Assembly: GCA_000381605.1 (NCBI GenBank)
Contig: KB906757.1
Location: forward strand, 124,001-188,000
Direction of reading: 5' to 3'
DNA from: Acidobacteriaceae bacterium KBS 89
GTDB taxonomy: Bacteria; Acidobacteriota; Terriglobia; Terriglobales; Acidobacteriaceae
DNA: 64,000 nucleotides
Positions 1 to 9,043 of the stretch are shown here, piece after piece (the stretch's first letter is position 1; every line of letters starts with the position of its first letter). The notes under the pieces were generated by a model. It searched no databases, was not told the DNA's origin, and worked only from the letters and a program-made list of their open reading frames with translations. The translations under genes and the position numbers were made by a program.

Positions 1-2483
1 ATGTGGTCGTAGAGGGTTTGATATTTTTCGGCGTCTTCCTTGCGGCCGAGGGCGAGAGACATTTCGCGCATGTCGCGGGCGACGATGGCCCAGTAGGCGG
101 TGGCGATTAAGTCTTTGGGGGTGTTCTGGTCGGGGGCTAGCCAGTCTGCGTAGTTGTTGCCGAGTTTGTTGCGGCGGATGTAGTCGGGGTTGGTGGTGAG
201 GATGAAGTCCATGAAGCGCTGCATGTTGGGCCAGGAAGTTTCGAGGAGGGTCTTGTCGCCGTACTGGAGCCAGGCGGCGTAGGGGACGAGGATGCCGGCG
301 TCGGCCCAGCCGGGTGCGCCTTCCTTGGTGCCCAGGAGGTTGGGGGAGACGTCGGTGAAGGCGTTTTCAGCGGTCTGGGCGTCGTCGATGTCAAGCATGA
401 ACTTGCGGGTGAAGCTGGCGATGTCGAAGTTGTAGGTTCCGGTGCGCCAGAAGACGCCGGCGTCACCCATCCAACCGAGACGCTCGTCGCGCTGGGGGCA
501 ATCGGTGGGGATGGAGAGAAAGTTGCCGCGCTGGCCCCAGATGCCTAGCTGGCCCATCTTGTTGAGGAGGTCGCTGGAGCTTTGGAAACGGATGGAGGGG
601 GTGGAGGGGAGGCTGTCGAAGACGAGGCCTTCGATGCTGGCGGTGGTGGGTGTGCCGGGGTAGCCGACGAGTTCGACGTAGCGGAAGCCGTGGAAGGTGA
701 AGGCGGGAGTGTAGGTTTCTTCGCCGTTGCCGGAGAGGATGTAGGTGTCGGTTACGGTCGCGTTGCGGAGGTTTTCGGTGTAGATGCTGCCCTCGGGGTT
801 GAGGCGTTCGGCGAAGCGCATGCGCACGAGCGTGCCACGGGGGCCGTGGACGTGGAGGACGATGTTGCCGACCATGTTCTGTCCCATGTCGTAGACGACT
901 GTTGGAGGCTGGTTGGCGGTGGGTATGGGGTTCATTGCTATGGGGTGGAGAGTGTTGGACAGGGCGATGGAGAGGTTGGGTTGGGCGGTTAGTTTTACCT
1001 CGGGAGAGACTTCGGTGGTGACTGCAGAGGTCCAGTTTTTTGCGGCGAAGCTTGGGGCGTTCCAGCCTTCGGTTGCGAGGCGCGCGTCGTAGACTTCGCC
1101 AGCGTAGATTTCGGAGAAGAGCGTTGGGGCTGGGGCGGTCTGCCAGGTTTCGTCGGTGGCGATGGTTTTGTGGGTGCCGTCGGTGAGGGTGATGTCGAGC
1201 TGGGCGCGGAGGGCGTCGGGTTCGGGATAGGCGCGAGTGCCGGCCCAGGTCATGGGAGAGCCGTGCCAGCCGGAGCCCAGGACTGCGGCTAGGGTGTTGT
1301 CGCCGGCGGTGACTAGCGAGGTGACATCGTACGTCTGGTAGAGGACGCGTTTGTTAAAGTCGGTCCAGCCGGGGTTGAGGAGAGTTTGTGGAGCGATGGT
1401 TTTGCCGTTGATGAATGCGCGGTAGGCTCCGAGGGCGGTGATGGTGAGGCGGGCGGATTGGATGGCGGCCGGGAGCTGAAAGTCTTTGCGGAGGAGAGCG
1501 GCGTCGGTGGCGATGCGGTTGGGTCCGGGGACCGCGGAGTGGCGGTCGGTGCCGATGGACAAAGGAGTGGTGATGGGGCCGACGACCTGTGCGGGCTGCC
1601 AGTCTGCGGTGCCGCTGCGCGCCTGCCAGGAGCTGTCGCTGGGGATGCGGCGCTCGGTTCCATCTTGGGCGGTGATGCGGAGGGAGCATGCAAAGGCTGC
1701 GGAGACGGCTGTAGCGGGGACCTTGGCTTCGGCGAGGATTTTTACGAGGATTTCGTTGTCGCCAGCAGGGCCGGAGCCGTGCTTGAGGAGTGGGCCGATC
1801 TCTTCCCAGTCGAAGGCGCCCCAGGCTTTGTGTTGGCCGGTGACGACGCCGTTGACCGTGGCTACATAATTTCCAGGGCTGACGATGTGGAGGCTGGAGC
1901 GCATTGGCTCGGCGTCAAGGTGCAAGGTGTAGCGGAACTCGGCGGGGGTACCGTAGGCGACTTTTTCGGCGTTCGCGCCGGGGAGCCATAGCCAGCGGAC
2001 GGCGGCTAGTTCGGCTTCAGCGGCTGGGTCGGCGTGGCGAATCCATTTGGCGTTCCAGTCGGAGCGGGAGAGGAGGCCGGTTTCGAACCATGCGGTGGGA
2101 GAGGTGGATTCTTTGCCTTTGTTGTCCCAAACGCGGACTGACCAGAGGTATCGGGTTTGCGGTTTGAGGGCGGGACCACCGTAGGTGATGTTGATGGAGT
2201 CGGAGGAGGGGATGCGTCCGGAGTCCCAGACGTCGGCTTTGCCGGAGGCTAGATTTGTGTCGGTGGTGGCGACTAGAACCTGATAGGCGGATTGCATCCA
2301 GTTCGGGGTGGTCGCGTCGCTTTGCCAGGCGAACTGCGGTTTAGCTGCGTCTATGCCGATGGGGTTGGTCTGGTGTTCGGTGCGGAGTTGGACAGGAGAG
2401 GCGGCGGCAGCGAGTGTGACGAGGAAGGGCGATGCGAGGAGGGTGGATCGGATGAGACCTTTGGTTGACGAAAACAAACGCAT
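1..2483 (-). CDS. alpha-L-rhamnosidase, GH78 family (3' end beyond window)
   Basis: Secreted glycoside hydrolase expected to release terminal alpha-L-rhamnose from plant polysaccharides or glycosides. The frame stays open from ATG 2483 to the window edge (about 827 codons) and its C-terminus lies outside. A signal peptide (about residues 1-27, ending in LAAAAS) precedes Ig-like and jelly-roll domains; an N-terminal rhamnosidase module is seen near residues 330-410. Around residue 660 is the GH78 hallmark DCPQRDERLGWMGD, which carries catalytic acidic residues, at the start of the alpha/alpha barrel. GGAG lies 7-8 nt upstream of the start. The many open frames on the opposite strand here are GC-bias shadows. 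Family is confident; exact substrate is inferred. Confidence 0.93.
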   Translation of the reverse strand, partial: MRLFSSTKGLIRSTLLASPFLVTLAAAASPVQLRTEHQTNPIGIDAAKPQFAWQSDATTPNWMQSAYQVLVATTDTNLASGKADVWDSGRIPSSDSINITYGGPALKPQTRYLWSVRVWDNKGKESTSPTAWFETGLLSRSDWNAKWIRHADPAAEAELAAVRWLWLPGANAEKVAYGTPAEFRYTLHLDAEPMRSSLHIVSPGNYVATVNGVVTGQHKAWGAFDWEEIGPLLKHGSGPAGDNEILVKILAEAKVPATAVSAAFACSLRITAQDGTERRIPSDSSWQARSGTADWQPAQVVGPITTPLSIGTDRHSAVPGPNRIATDAALLRKDFQLPAAIQSARLTITALGAYRAFINGKTIAPQTLLNPGWTDFNKRVLYQTYDVTSLVTAGDNTLAAVLGSGWHGSPMTWAGTRAYPEPDALRAQLDITLTDGTHKTIATDETWQTAPAPTLFSEIYAGEVYDARLATEGWNAPSFAAKNWTSAVTTEVSPEVKLTAQPNLSIALSNTLHPIAMNPIPTANQPPTVVYDMGQNMVGNIVLHVHGPRGTLVRMRFAERLNPEGSIYTENLRNATVTDTYILSGNGEETYTPAFTFHGFRYVELVGYPGTPTTASIEGLVFDSLPSTPSIRFQSSSDLLNKMGQLGIWGQRGNFLSIPTDCPQRDERLGWMGDAGVFWRTGTYNFDIASFTRKFMLDIDDAQTAENAFTDVSPNLLGTKEGAPGWADAGILVPYAAWLQYGDKTLLETSWPNMQRFMDFILTTNPDYIRRNKLGNNYADWLAPDQNTPKDLIATAYWAIVARDMREMSLALGRKEDAEKYQTLYDH

Positions 2484-2563
2484 GCATCGGCTCCGGTGTG
2501 GATTCGCTGAACAGAGCGAATGATACCGGATGGCACCCATTCGGTGAACGGCGACCTAGGATT

Positions 2564-3943
2564 TCAGGTGAGGGGCTTGAGGTCTCCGAAGACGGTGGGG
2601 AGAAGTTCGGAAACTGTTGGGTGAATGTGGACTGCGCGTTGGATGAGGGTGTAGGGGGCGCGGGCGTACATCGTGTCGATGATGCAGTGGATGGCTTCGT
2701 CTCCGCCTGTACCGAGGATCGAGGCGCCGAGAATCTCTTTTGTCTGCGCGTCGACGAGGACTTTGATGAAGCCTTCGGTCTCGCCCTTCTCGATGGCGCG
2801 CGCGACCTTAGTCATGGGGCGGGTTCCGATGAGGGCTGGCTTGCCGGATTTACGAACCTGTTCTTCGGTGAGGCCGACTCGGCCTAGCGGCGGGTCGGTG
2901 TAGAGGGCGTAGACGGGAATTCGGTCGGTGACGCTGCGCGGGTCATTGTCGAGGAGGTTGGCGGCGACGATTTCGAAGTCGTTGTAGGCGGTGTGCGTGA
3001 AGGCGCCACGGCCGTTGCAGTCTCCGAGCGCCCAGATGCCGGGGACGTTGGTGCGGAGCTGATCGTCTACTGTGATGAATCCACGTGCGTCGAGGGCCAC
3101 GCCGGCTTTTTCGAGGCCGAGGTCGTGGGTGTTGGGTGTGCGGCCGACCGCGAGGAGAACGTGAGAGCCGATGCTGTCTGTTGGGTCGTCGGTGCAATCG
3201 ACACCCGCGGCGATATCGTTGCCGCGTGGTTCGAAGTGAATGCATTCTGCGCTTGTACGTACGTGGATGCCCTCTTTTTCGAGGAAGCCTCGAATGGACG
3301 CGGAGACGTCTTCGTCTTCACGCGAGACGAGGCGGGGGGACTTCTCGATGATCGTGACTTCGCTTCCGAAGCGGCGGAAGATCTGTCCGAATTCGAGGCC
3401 GACGTAGCTTCCACCTACGACGATGAGATGGCGAGGCAGAGTTTCGAGTTCGAGGATGCCGACGTTGTCCATCCAGGGGACTCGGTCGACTCCGGGAAAG
3501 TCGGGGACGACGGCGCGACCTCCAACGTTGATGAAGATTTCTTTGGCGGTCAGGAGATCGTCGCCGACACGGACTTGATTGGGTGATTCGAAGTGGGCGT
3601 GCCCGGTGAAGGCAGTGCAGCCCTTCATGTTGCGGAGATAATTCTCGAGCCCGTCGCGCGACTTGGCGACGATCTGGTCTTTGCGGGCTTTCACGGCCTT
3701 CATGTCGACGGAGACTGCGCCCTGTACGGTTACGCCGTATGAAGCGGCGGTGCGGGCTTTTTGTGCGACGTAGGCGCTGGCGACGAGAGCTTTTGTCGGC
3801 GTGCATCCAGTGTTGACGCAGGTGCCTCCGAAGAGCTTGCGTTCGATGAACGCGACGGTGCGACCGGATTGCGTGAGTCGTCCGGCGAGGGTTGGCCCCG
3901 CCTGACCGGCTCCGATGATGATGGAATCGAAGGTCGTAGGCAT
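2564..3943 (-). CDS. FAD-dependent pyridine nucleotide-disulfide oxidoreductase (class I, MerA-like)
   Basis: 459-residue cytoplasmic flavoprotein that should transfer electrons from NAD(P)H through FAD to a redox-active disulfide. Visible are the FAD-binding GAGQAG (residues 11-16), the active-site disulfide CVNTGC (C42 and C47), a second Rossmann fold GGSYVGLEFG and the C-terminal HIHPTVSE that supplies the His-Glu base dyad. It resembles mercuric reductase but lacks the N-terminal HMA metal-binding domain and the C-terminal vicinal Cys pair, so mercury reduction is not supported; the physiological disulfide is unknown. Its ATG overlaps the TGA of the upstream DUF4126 gene by one base (TGATG), implying translational coupling. 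Confidence 0.9.
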   Translation of the reverse strand: MPTTFDSIIIGAGQAGPTLAGRLTQSGRTVAFIERKLFGGTCVNTGCTPTKALVASAYVAQKARTAASYGVTVQGAVSVDMKAVKARKDQIVAKSRDGLENYLRNMKGCTAFTGHAHFESPNQVRVGDDLLTAKEIFINVGGRAVVPDFPGVDRVPWMDNVGILELETLPRHLIVVGGSYVGLEFGQIFRRFGSEVTIIEKSPRLVSREDEDVSASIRGFLEKEGIHVRTSAECIHFEPRGNDIAAGVDCTDDPTDSIGSHVLLAVGRTPNTHDLGLEKAGVALDARGFITVDDQLRTNVPGIWALGDCNGRGAFTHTAYNDFEIVAANLLDNDPRSVTDRIPVYALYTDPPLGRVGLTEEQVRKSGKPALIGTRPMTKVARAIEKGETEGFIKVLVDAQTKEILGASILGTGGDEAIHCIIDTMYARAPYTLIQRAVHIHPTVSELLPTVFGDLKPLT

Positions 3944-4404
3944 CAGACTCTTGAGACGATGAAGAGAGCTCCGAGGATGGCCACCGCGTCTTCGAGCAGG
4001 GCGACGGGAAGGTCCTTGCCAGCAATCTTTCCCAATGCGCCTCTTACTGCTGAGCCGCCAAGAGTACCTGCAACCGCGCCGATTGCGCCTGCGATGAGAC
4101 CGCCGATGAGAGAGTCGCGCGAGGCCCCGAGGACTGCACCGGAGAAGGCTCCGGTCACGACACGGGTGATGAACTGGGGTGGAACCTTACGGCTGGGCGT
4201 CTTCGGCAGCTTGTCATTGACGAGTTCTCCGAGCGCCAGAAAGCTGAGGATGTAGCGAGTGATGGGAGAGCTCATGAAGTTGAGGGAGCTGCCGGCGAGG
4301 CTGAACCAGCCCAGACCGGCTCCCCAGGCTACGATTGTCGGGGCCATCAGGGCGCGGAGTCCGGCGATGACGCCGATGAGAAACGCGTAGACAAGGATGG
4401 ACAA
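3943..4404 (-). CDS. DUF4126 family membrane protein
   Basis: Small hydrophobic protein of about 153 residues with roughly four membrane segments (LVYAFLIGVIAGLRAL near the start, then a Gly/Ala-rich region GGLIAGAIGAVAGTLGG). Function is not known for the family. I place the start at TTG 4404 because AGGAGG lies five bases before it; the open frame continues upstream without a better ribosome site. It is followed, with a one-base overlap, by the flavoprotein disulfide reductase, so the two form an operon. Family recognition is from the conserved RALMAP and PPQFITRVVTGAFSG-type regions. Confidence 0.8.
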   Translation of the reverse strand: MSILVYAFLIGVIAGLRALMAPTIVAWGAGLGWFSLAGSSLNFMSSPITRYILSFLALGELVNDKLPKTPSRKVPPQFITRVVTGAFSGAVLGASRDSLIGGLIAGAIGAVAGTLGGSAVRGALGKIAGKDLPVALLEDAVAILGALFIVSRV

Positions 4405-4543
4405 GAAGACCTCCTGGTAACGTGAGATTTCTGATTGTTTATGTAACTTGGCCTGTGCTGAGAAGCCGGACAACACCTTTGGCGGCAGAACCGAGATTTC
4501 GGTTCGGCGTGGTGAAAAGAATTGTACCGAAGAAACAAAAACT

Positions 4544-4966
4544 TCAGGCGAGGCGTTTTTTCAGGAGATCGCGGGCGATGGCGTCGAGGACCCCGTTGAG
4601 GAACGGGATGGACTCGGGTGCGGCGTAACGGCGGCCGATGTCGAGGGACTCGTTGATGATGATAGCGGCGGGGGTGTTGGGGAAGCCGATCATTTCGGCG
4701 ACTGCGGCACGGATGAGATTGCGGTCGACTACGGCCATGCGTTCGATGCGCCAGTTCTGGGCGTGGGCTTCGATGAGGACGTCTATCTCTTCCTGACGGG
4801 TGGTGGCGACGCGATAGAGATCTTCGGTGAAGCCGCGGGTTTCAGCGTCGACGTCTGCGACGGAGGCCCAGAAGAGCTTGCGGACTTCGTCGGGCGTTTG
4901 TTTGCCGAGGTCGCCCTGGAAGAGCATCTGCATGGCGAGTTCGCGGGACTTGCGGCGAGTGCCCAT
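4544..4966 (-). CDS. nusB: transcription antitermination factor NusB
   Basis: 140-residue all-helical RNA-binding protein that with NusE/S10 binds boxA in rRNA leaders and supports antitermination. The N-terminus MGTRRKSRELAMQMLFQ and the IINESLDIGRRY...FLNGVLDAI C-terminal segment are typical, and the length is standard. The start codon overlaps the TAA of the upstream ribH gene (TAATG). The ribH-nusB pair is a common bacterial arrangement and supports the assignment. Confidence 0.96.
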   Translation of the reverse strand: MGTRRKSRELAMQMLFQGDLGKQTPDEVRKLFWASVADVDAETRGFTEDLYRVATTRQEEIDVLIEAHAQNWRIERMAVVDRNLIRAAVAEMIGFPNTPAAIIINESLDIGRRYAAPESIPFLNGVLDAIARDLLKKRLA

Positions 4967-5859
4967 TATTTTTTCACCTGCGCATTCCCGGCTGCGAGTT
5001 TGCGCTGGATGGAGACCATCTCGATGGCAGCGGTTGCGGCCTCGAAGCCCTTGTTACCGGCCTTCAGGCCTGCGCGGTTGAGGGCCTGTTCCAGTGTTTC
5101 GCAGGTGAGGACGCCAAAGGCGTGAGGGACGCCGGTCTCCTGCTGGGACTGGCCGATGCCGCGGGCGACTTCGTTGTAGATGGCTTCGTAGTGAGCGGTT
5201 TCGCCGCGAAGGAGGCAGCCGAGTGTGATGATGGCATCGAATTTCTTGGATTCGGCGAGCGTGCGGGCGGCGGAGGGGACCTCCCACGCGCCGGGGACGC
5301 GGACGATTTCGATGTCTTGCTTCGCCGCGCCGCTGCGATGCAAGGCGTCGAGCGAGCCTTGGAGGAGGCGGTCCGTGATGACGGTGTTCCAGCGGGTGGT
5401 GACGATGGCGAAGCGCATGTTGGCGGCGCTGAGGTCGCCCTCGATAGCAGCGGGTTGATTGTGCAGCGGATTTTCGGACTGCCAGAAGCCTAACTTCATC
5501 TCTGGCGTGAGCTGCACGGTGAAGAGGCGGCTGGTCCAGTGGGTCGGTACCGGGGTGGAAAGGATGGTCGCAATCTCTTCGGTGCGGTGGTTGACTAGGA
5601 GCCACTTTTCTACAAGGGCGTGTATGTGGTCGAGCTGCGTAACTTCGACAAGGATGGGCGGCACGGCCGGCGGACGGCCGGTGACGAACTCGAGGTTGCC
5701 GACGGGGGCGAGGAAGGAGGCACCACGACCCTCGGCATCCTGCCAGCCCTTGCCTTGCTCGAAGCCGAGGGCAGAAAAGAGGCTGGTGAGGCGATCAAAT
5801 TCAGCGCCCGGCGTGCCCGCAGAGGCCACGGCGCTGATAAACGTGATTCCCTTAATCAT
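4966..5859 (-). CDS. ribH: 6,7-dimethyl-8-ribityllumazine synthase with N-terminal VOC-like domain
   Basis: Residues 148-297 are lumazine synthase, the penultimate step of riboflavin synthesis (condensing ribityl-aminouracil with dihydroxybutanone phosphate). Visible are TRWN (usually ARFN), GAWEVP, GETAHYEAI carrying the catalytic His, and FGVLTCETLEQA...RAG. Residues 1-147 are an extra domain resembling a vicinal-oxygen-chelate (glyoxalase-like) fold, beginning MIKGITFISAVASAGTPG; normal RibH is about 155 residues. An internal Met at 148 could also give a standalone RibH. It is the first gene of the ribH-nusB operon and is divergent from the enoyl-CoA hydratase, with an 83-bp shared upstream region. 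The lumazine synthase call is firm; the VOC assignment is by general pattern only. Confidence 0.9.
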   Translation of the reverse strand: MIKGITFISAVASAGTPGAEFDRLTSLFSALGFEQGKGWQDAEGRGASFLAPVGNLEFVTGRPPAVPPILVEVTQLDHIHALVEKWLLVNHRTEEIATILSTPVPTHWTSRLFTVQLTPEMKLGFWQSENPLHNQPAAIEGDLSAANMRFAIVTTRWNTVITDRLLQGSLDALHRSGAAKQDIEIVRVPGAWEVPSAARTLAESKKFDAIITLGCLLRGETAHYEAIYNEVARGIGQSQQETGVPHAFGVLTCETLEQALNRAGLKAGNKGFEAATAAIEMVSIQRKLAAGNAQVKK

Positions 5860-5942
5860 AGATTCGATTGTATCGTCTGGTGAGTACGTACGAGATTGCT
5901 GTCACTTGCTGAACTGGATTGAACTGCCCAGGGGGGATACCC

Positions 5943-6725
5943 GTGAACTACGAAACGTTGCTGTGTGAAGTAAAAGATCAGGTCGCGAAGGTGACGCTGA
6001 ATCGACCGGAGGTGCTGAATGCACTGAACTCCAGGGTCTTCAACGAACTGGAACATGCATTCATGACGCTGGCCGGGGATGCGCGTGTGCGGGTGATTCT
6101 GCTGACGGGCGCGGGAGAGAAGGCGTTCGCGGCGGGAGCCGATATCAACGAAATCAATCGTCTGGACATAGCGACGGGCGAGGCGAAGGCGCGACGAGGA
6201 CAAGAGGTCTTCCGGATGATCGAGACTTCGGGAAAGCCGGTGGTCGCGTGCATCAATGGGTTTGCGCTTGGCGGCGGATGCGAGCTTGCGATGGCCTGCA
6301 CAATGCGGCTGGCGAGCGAAACCGCCCGGATGGGACAACCGGAGGTGAAGCTCGGACTGATTCCCGGGTACGGCGGGACGCAGCGGCTACCGCGGCTGGT
6401 GGGACAGTCAATGGCACTGAAGCTGCTGCTGACGGGCGAGATGATTGGAGCGGCGGAGGCCCTGAGGATCGGGCTGGTGGATGAAGTAGTGCCGGCGAAT
6501 CGCCTGATGGAGCGAGCGGAAGAACTGGCGAAGACGATGGTTGGAATGGCCCCTCTAGCGATTGCAGGGTGCATGGAGGCGGTCCGATGGGGGAACGACC
6601 TAGGATTGGTATCGGCGACTGACGTGGAGGCGGAGATCTTCGGGCGGTTGTGCGGGACGGAGGACAAGGCCGAGGGGACCAAGGCGTTTCTGGAGAAGCG
6701 GCCGGCGGTTTGGCAGGGACGGTAG
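5943..6725 (+). CDS. enoyl-CoA hydratase/isomerase (crotonase family)
   Basis: About 260 residues. Should hydrate trans-2-enoyl-CoA in fatty-acid beta-oxidation. Shows the crotonase oxyanion-hole regions (AAGADINEI and INGFALGGGCELAMAC) and the second catalytic Glu region GQPEVKLGLIPGYGGTQRL, so both Glu residues of a true hydratase are present. I choose GTG 5943 because the GGGGGGA ribosome site sits just before it; an in-frame TTG 24 bases upstream lacks one. The chain-length preference cannot be read. Confidence 0.9.
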   Translation: MNYETLLCEVKDQVAKVTLNRPEVLNALNSRVFNELEHAFMTLAGDARVRVILLTGAGEKAFAAGADINEINRLDIATGEAKARRGQEVFRMIETSGKPVVACINGFALGGGCELAMACTMRLASETARMGQPEVKLGLIPGYGGTQRLPRLVGQSMALKLLLTGEMIGAAEALRIGLVDEVVPANRLMERAEELAKTMVGMAPLAIAGCMEAVRWGNDLGLVSATDVEAEIFGRLCGTEDKAEGTKAFLEKRPAVWQGR

Positions 6726-6787
6726 CTTTCGTTCCTTTGTTTCCAGTGGCGAGATTTTGAGGCTTTTGGAGGTGGGAAGGGCTTGGT

Positions 6788-7339
6788 ATGCTGGTATTCG
6801 TGCGTAAATCACTGCTACTCTTCCCCGCCCTCCTGCTTCCCATTGCCCTGACCGGCTGTACGCGGACTGCTTCGCCCAGCGTCACCGAAGCGAAGGCCAT
6901 TGCGGCACAGGAGCGACAGGAGATCAACCTGGCGCGGCAGCAGATGGACCTGATTCCGCCGCCGTCGAAGACACGCTATATGGCGGTGAAGAGTTTGACG
7001 CTGTGGGAGAACCCTTACCTGACGGTGCAGGGCGGAATGGTGACGTTGCATGTGGTTCAGGCGGATGCGAACAGGAGCGACCTGGGTGTGGGTGGAATGC
7101 TGCGACCGATCGGTGCGAGGCGGCAGGACCTGAATGTGCGTGTGAGCGATCTGCCAACAGCGCTGAATGCCGTACCGCAGAACTTCTGGCCGTATGGGCG
7201 TGTGGTCGCGGTGGAAGAGGCTCATGAGGTGCCGGCGAGTGCGCGGCACGAGGTTCGGCGGAACATGGAGACGGTGATCAAGACGCTGAATGATCTGGGT
7301 GTGGTGGTGTATGAGTGGAGCGATAACGGCCGGAGTTGA
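6788..7339 (+). CDS. hypothetical lipoprotein
   Basis: 183 residues with a lipoprotein signal: basic start (VRKS), hydrophobic core and lipobox LTGC (Cys 24), so probably anchored in the outer membrane. The mature part begins with a helix rich in Ala, Glu and Gln (residues 35-52) followed by a mixed domain of unknown fold. AAGGG precedes the ATG by about six bases. I do not recognise the family. It is codirectional with the hydratase upstream and the symporter downstream, but no functional link is evident. Confidence 0.75.
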   Translation: MLVFVRKSLLLFPALLLPIALTGCTRTASPSVTEAKAIAAQERQEINLARQQMDLIPPPSKTRYMAVKSLTLWENPYLTVQGGMVTLHVVQADANRSDLGVGGMLRPIGARRQDLNVRVSDLPTALNAVPQNFWPYGRVVAVEEAHEVPASARHEVRRNMETVIKTLNDLGVVVYEWSDNGRS

Positions 7340-7412
7340 TCCGGTCTCACTCTTTGTGATGGAGTGAAGGCTGATCATTTGGGTATCTGTTGCGCTAAGA
7401 TGCTCCTACTTT

Positions 7413-8969
7413 TTGCGTGTGGCAAATCTTTTGGAACCGGGTGAACGATTGCAACTGCATACGACGGCGTTGGTGGTCTTCTGCTTCTTCTTTGCACTTG
7501 TAACGCTGGCTGGGTTCTGGGCGGCGCGGTGGCGAAGGCCGAAGGCGGGAATGGGTTCGCTGGAGGAGTGGGGGCTCGCGGGGCGGAGCTTCGGAACGTG
7601 GGTGACGTGGTTTCTGATCGGCGGAGATCTTTATACCGCGTATACCGTGATTGCAGTTCCTGCAGCGTTGTACGGTGCGGGTGCGATGGGCTTCTTCGCA
7701 CTGCCCTATGCGGTGATTGCGTATCCATACATGATGCTGGTGCTGCCGCGGCTGTGGACGGTTTGTCACCGCCATGGTTACGTAACGTTCGCAGACTTTG
7801 TTGCCGGAAGGTATGGGAATCGCTGGTTGACGATAGCGATTGCGCTAACGGGAGTGCTGGCGCTGATGCCGTATATCGCGTTGCAGCTTGTTGGAATGAA
7901 GGTCGTGATCGGGGCTATGGGCGTGGAGGGGGAGTGGCCGCTGGCTGTGGCATTTGTGATCCTGGCCGCTTATACGTACTCAAGCGGGCTGCGCGCCCCG
8001 GCGGTGATCGCAATCGTGAAAGACGTGATGCTGTATGTGATGGTGCTGGCGGCGCTGATCTATATTCCGATCAGGCTGGGAGGTTATGCGCGAATATTTG
8101 AGCTGGCGAATCAAGCGCTGGCGCTTCATACGCCATCAGCGACAATTCATTTGCGGCAGGGACAGTTTCTTGGGTACTCGACGCTGGCGATCGGGTCGGC
8201 GATTGCGCTGATGCTGTATCCACATACCGCGACGGCGGTGTTGAGTGCGCAGAATGCGAATGTGGTGCGGCGGAATGCAGCGATGCTGCCGGCTTACAGT
8301 TTTCTGTTGGGTTTGATTGCGCTGCTGGGGTATCTGGCGTTGGCGGCCGGGGTGGTCACCAAGGACCCGAACATGGCGGTGCCGCTGCTGTTCCTGAAGA
8401 TGTTTCCGGAGTGGTTTGCTGGGTTCTGCCTGGCGGCGGTGGCGATCGGAGCGCTGGTGCCGGCGGCGATCATGTCGATTGCAGCTTCGAACCTTTTTAC
8501 ACGGAACCTTTATGGAGCGGTGATTCGGCGAAAAATGTTGCCGCAGGAAGAATCGCAGATGGCCAAGGTGGTTTCGCTGGCGGTGAAGTTTGGCGCGCTA
8601 GTGTTTGTGCTCAAACTGCCTGCGACCTATGCGATTGAGATGCAGTTGCTGGGCGGGATATGGATGGGACAGCTATTCCCTTCGGTCGTAGTCGGTGTAT
8701 TTACGCGGTGGTTCCATCCGTGGGCGCTCTTTGCCGGGTGGATTGCCGGGATGGCCAGTGGCACTGCGATGGCGTTGTCGCTTGGACTTAAAAGCTCCGT
8801 GTATCTGCTGCATTTGCCGGCGTCTCTGGGTGGTACATATGCAATGTATGCGGCCGTTCCTGCTTTGATCCTGAACCTCCTGGTATCTGTGGTGTTGACT
8901 GTGGTGTTTCGCGCGGCGAAGGTGGACGGTGGGAGCGACGTTACGGATGCGGCAGCTTATGTTGGATAG
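7413..8969 (+). CDS. sodium:solute symporter family transporter
   Basis: About 518 residues with 12-14 predicted membrane helices, of the SSS family that couples Na+ entry to uptake of organic solutes. Recognisable are the TM1-TM2 segment (LAGRSFGTWVTWFLIGGDLYTAY), the TM3 region with FADFVAGRYGNRW, and TM8-9 with AIGALVPAAIMSIAASNLFTRNLYG; this spacing is closest to the monocarboxylate-type (MctP-like) branch. No ATG is available: starts are TTG 7413, GTG 7419 or TTG 7431 and none has a clear ribosome site, so the exact start is uncertain. The substrate is not determined. Confidence 0.88.
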   Translation: MRVANLLEPGERLQLHTTALVVFCFFFALVTLAGFWAARWRRPKAGMGSLEEWGLAGRSFGTWVTWFLIGGDLYTAYTVIAVPAALYGAGAMGFFALPYAVIAYPYMMLVLPRLWTVCHRHGYVTFADFVAGRYGNRWLTIAIALTGVLALMPYIALQLVGMKVVIGAMGVEGEWPLAVAFVILAAYTYSSGLRAPAVIAIVKDVMLYVMVLAALIYIPIRLGGYARIFELANQALALHTPSATIHLRQGQFLGYSTLAIGSAIALMLYPHTATAVLSAQNANVVRRNAAMLPAYSFLLGLIALLGYLALAAGVVTKDPNMAVPLLFLKMFPEWFAGFCLAAVAIGALVPAAIMSIAASNLFTRNLYGAVIRRKMLPQEESQMAKVVSLAVKFGALVFVLKLPATYAIEMQLLGGIWMGQLFPSVVVGVFTRWFHPWALFAGWIAGMASGTAMALSLGLKSSVYLLHLPASLGGTYAMYAAVPALILNLLVSVVLTVVFRAAKVDGGSDVTDAAAYVG

Positions 8970-9043
8970 GGCAGAGCAACGACACAGCCCCTGGAGGCTG
9001 CGGCGCATCTGACGGCTAGATAACTTTGGCGAAGGCGGGGTTG

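Noticed and set aside
137-2167. Several open frames opposite the rhamnosidase
   Set aside because: Produced by GC-rich codon bias; the minus-strand GH78 frame is continuous and conserved.
2564-3943. Mercuric reductase
   Set aside because: No HMA domain and no C-terminal vicinal Cys pair, and no mer genes nearby.
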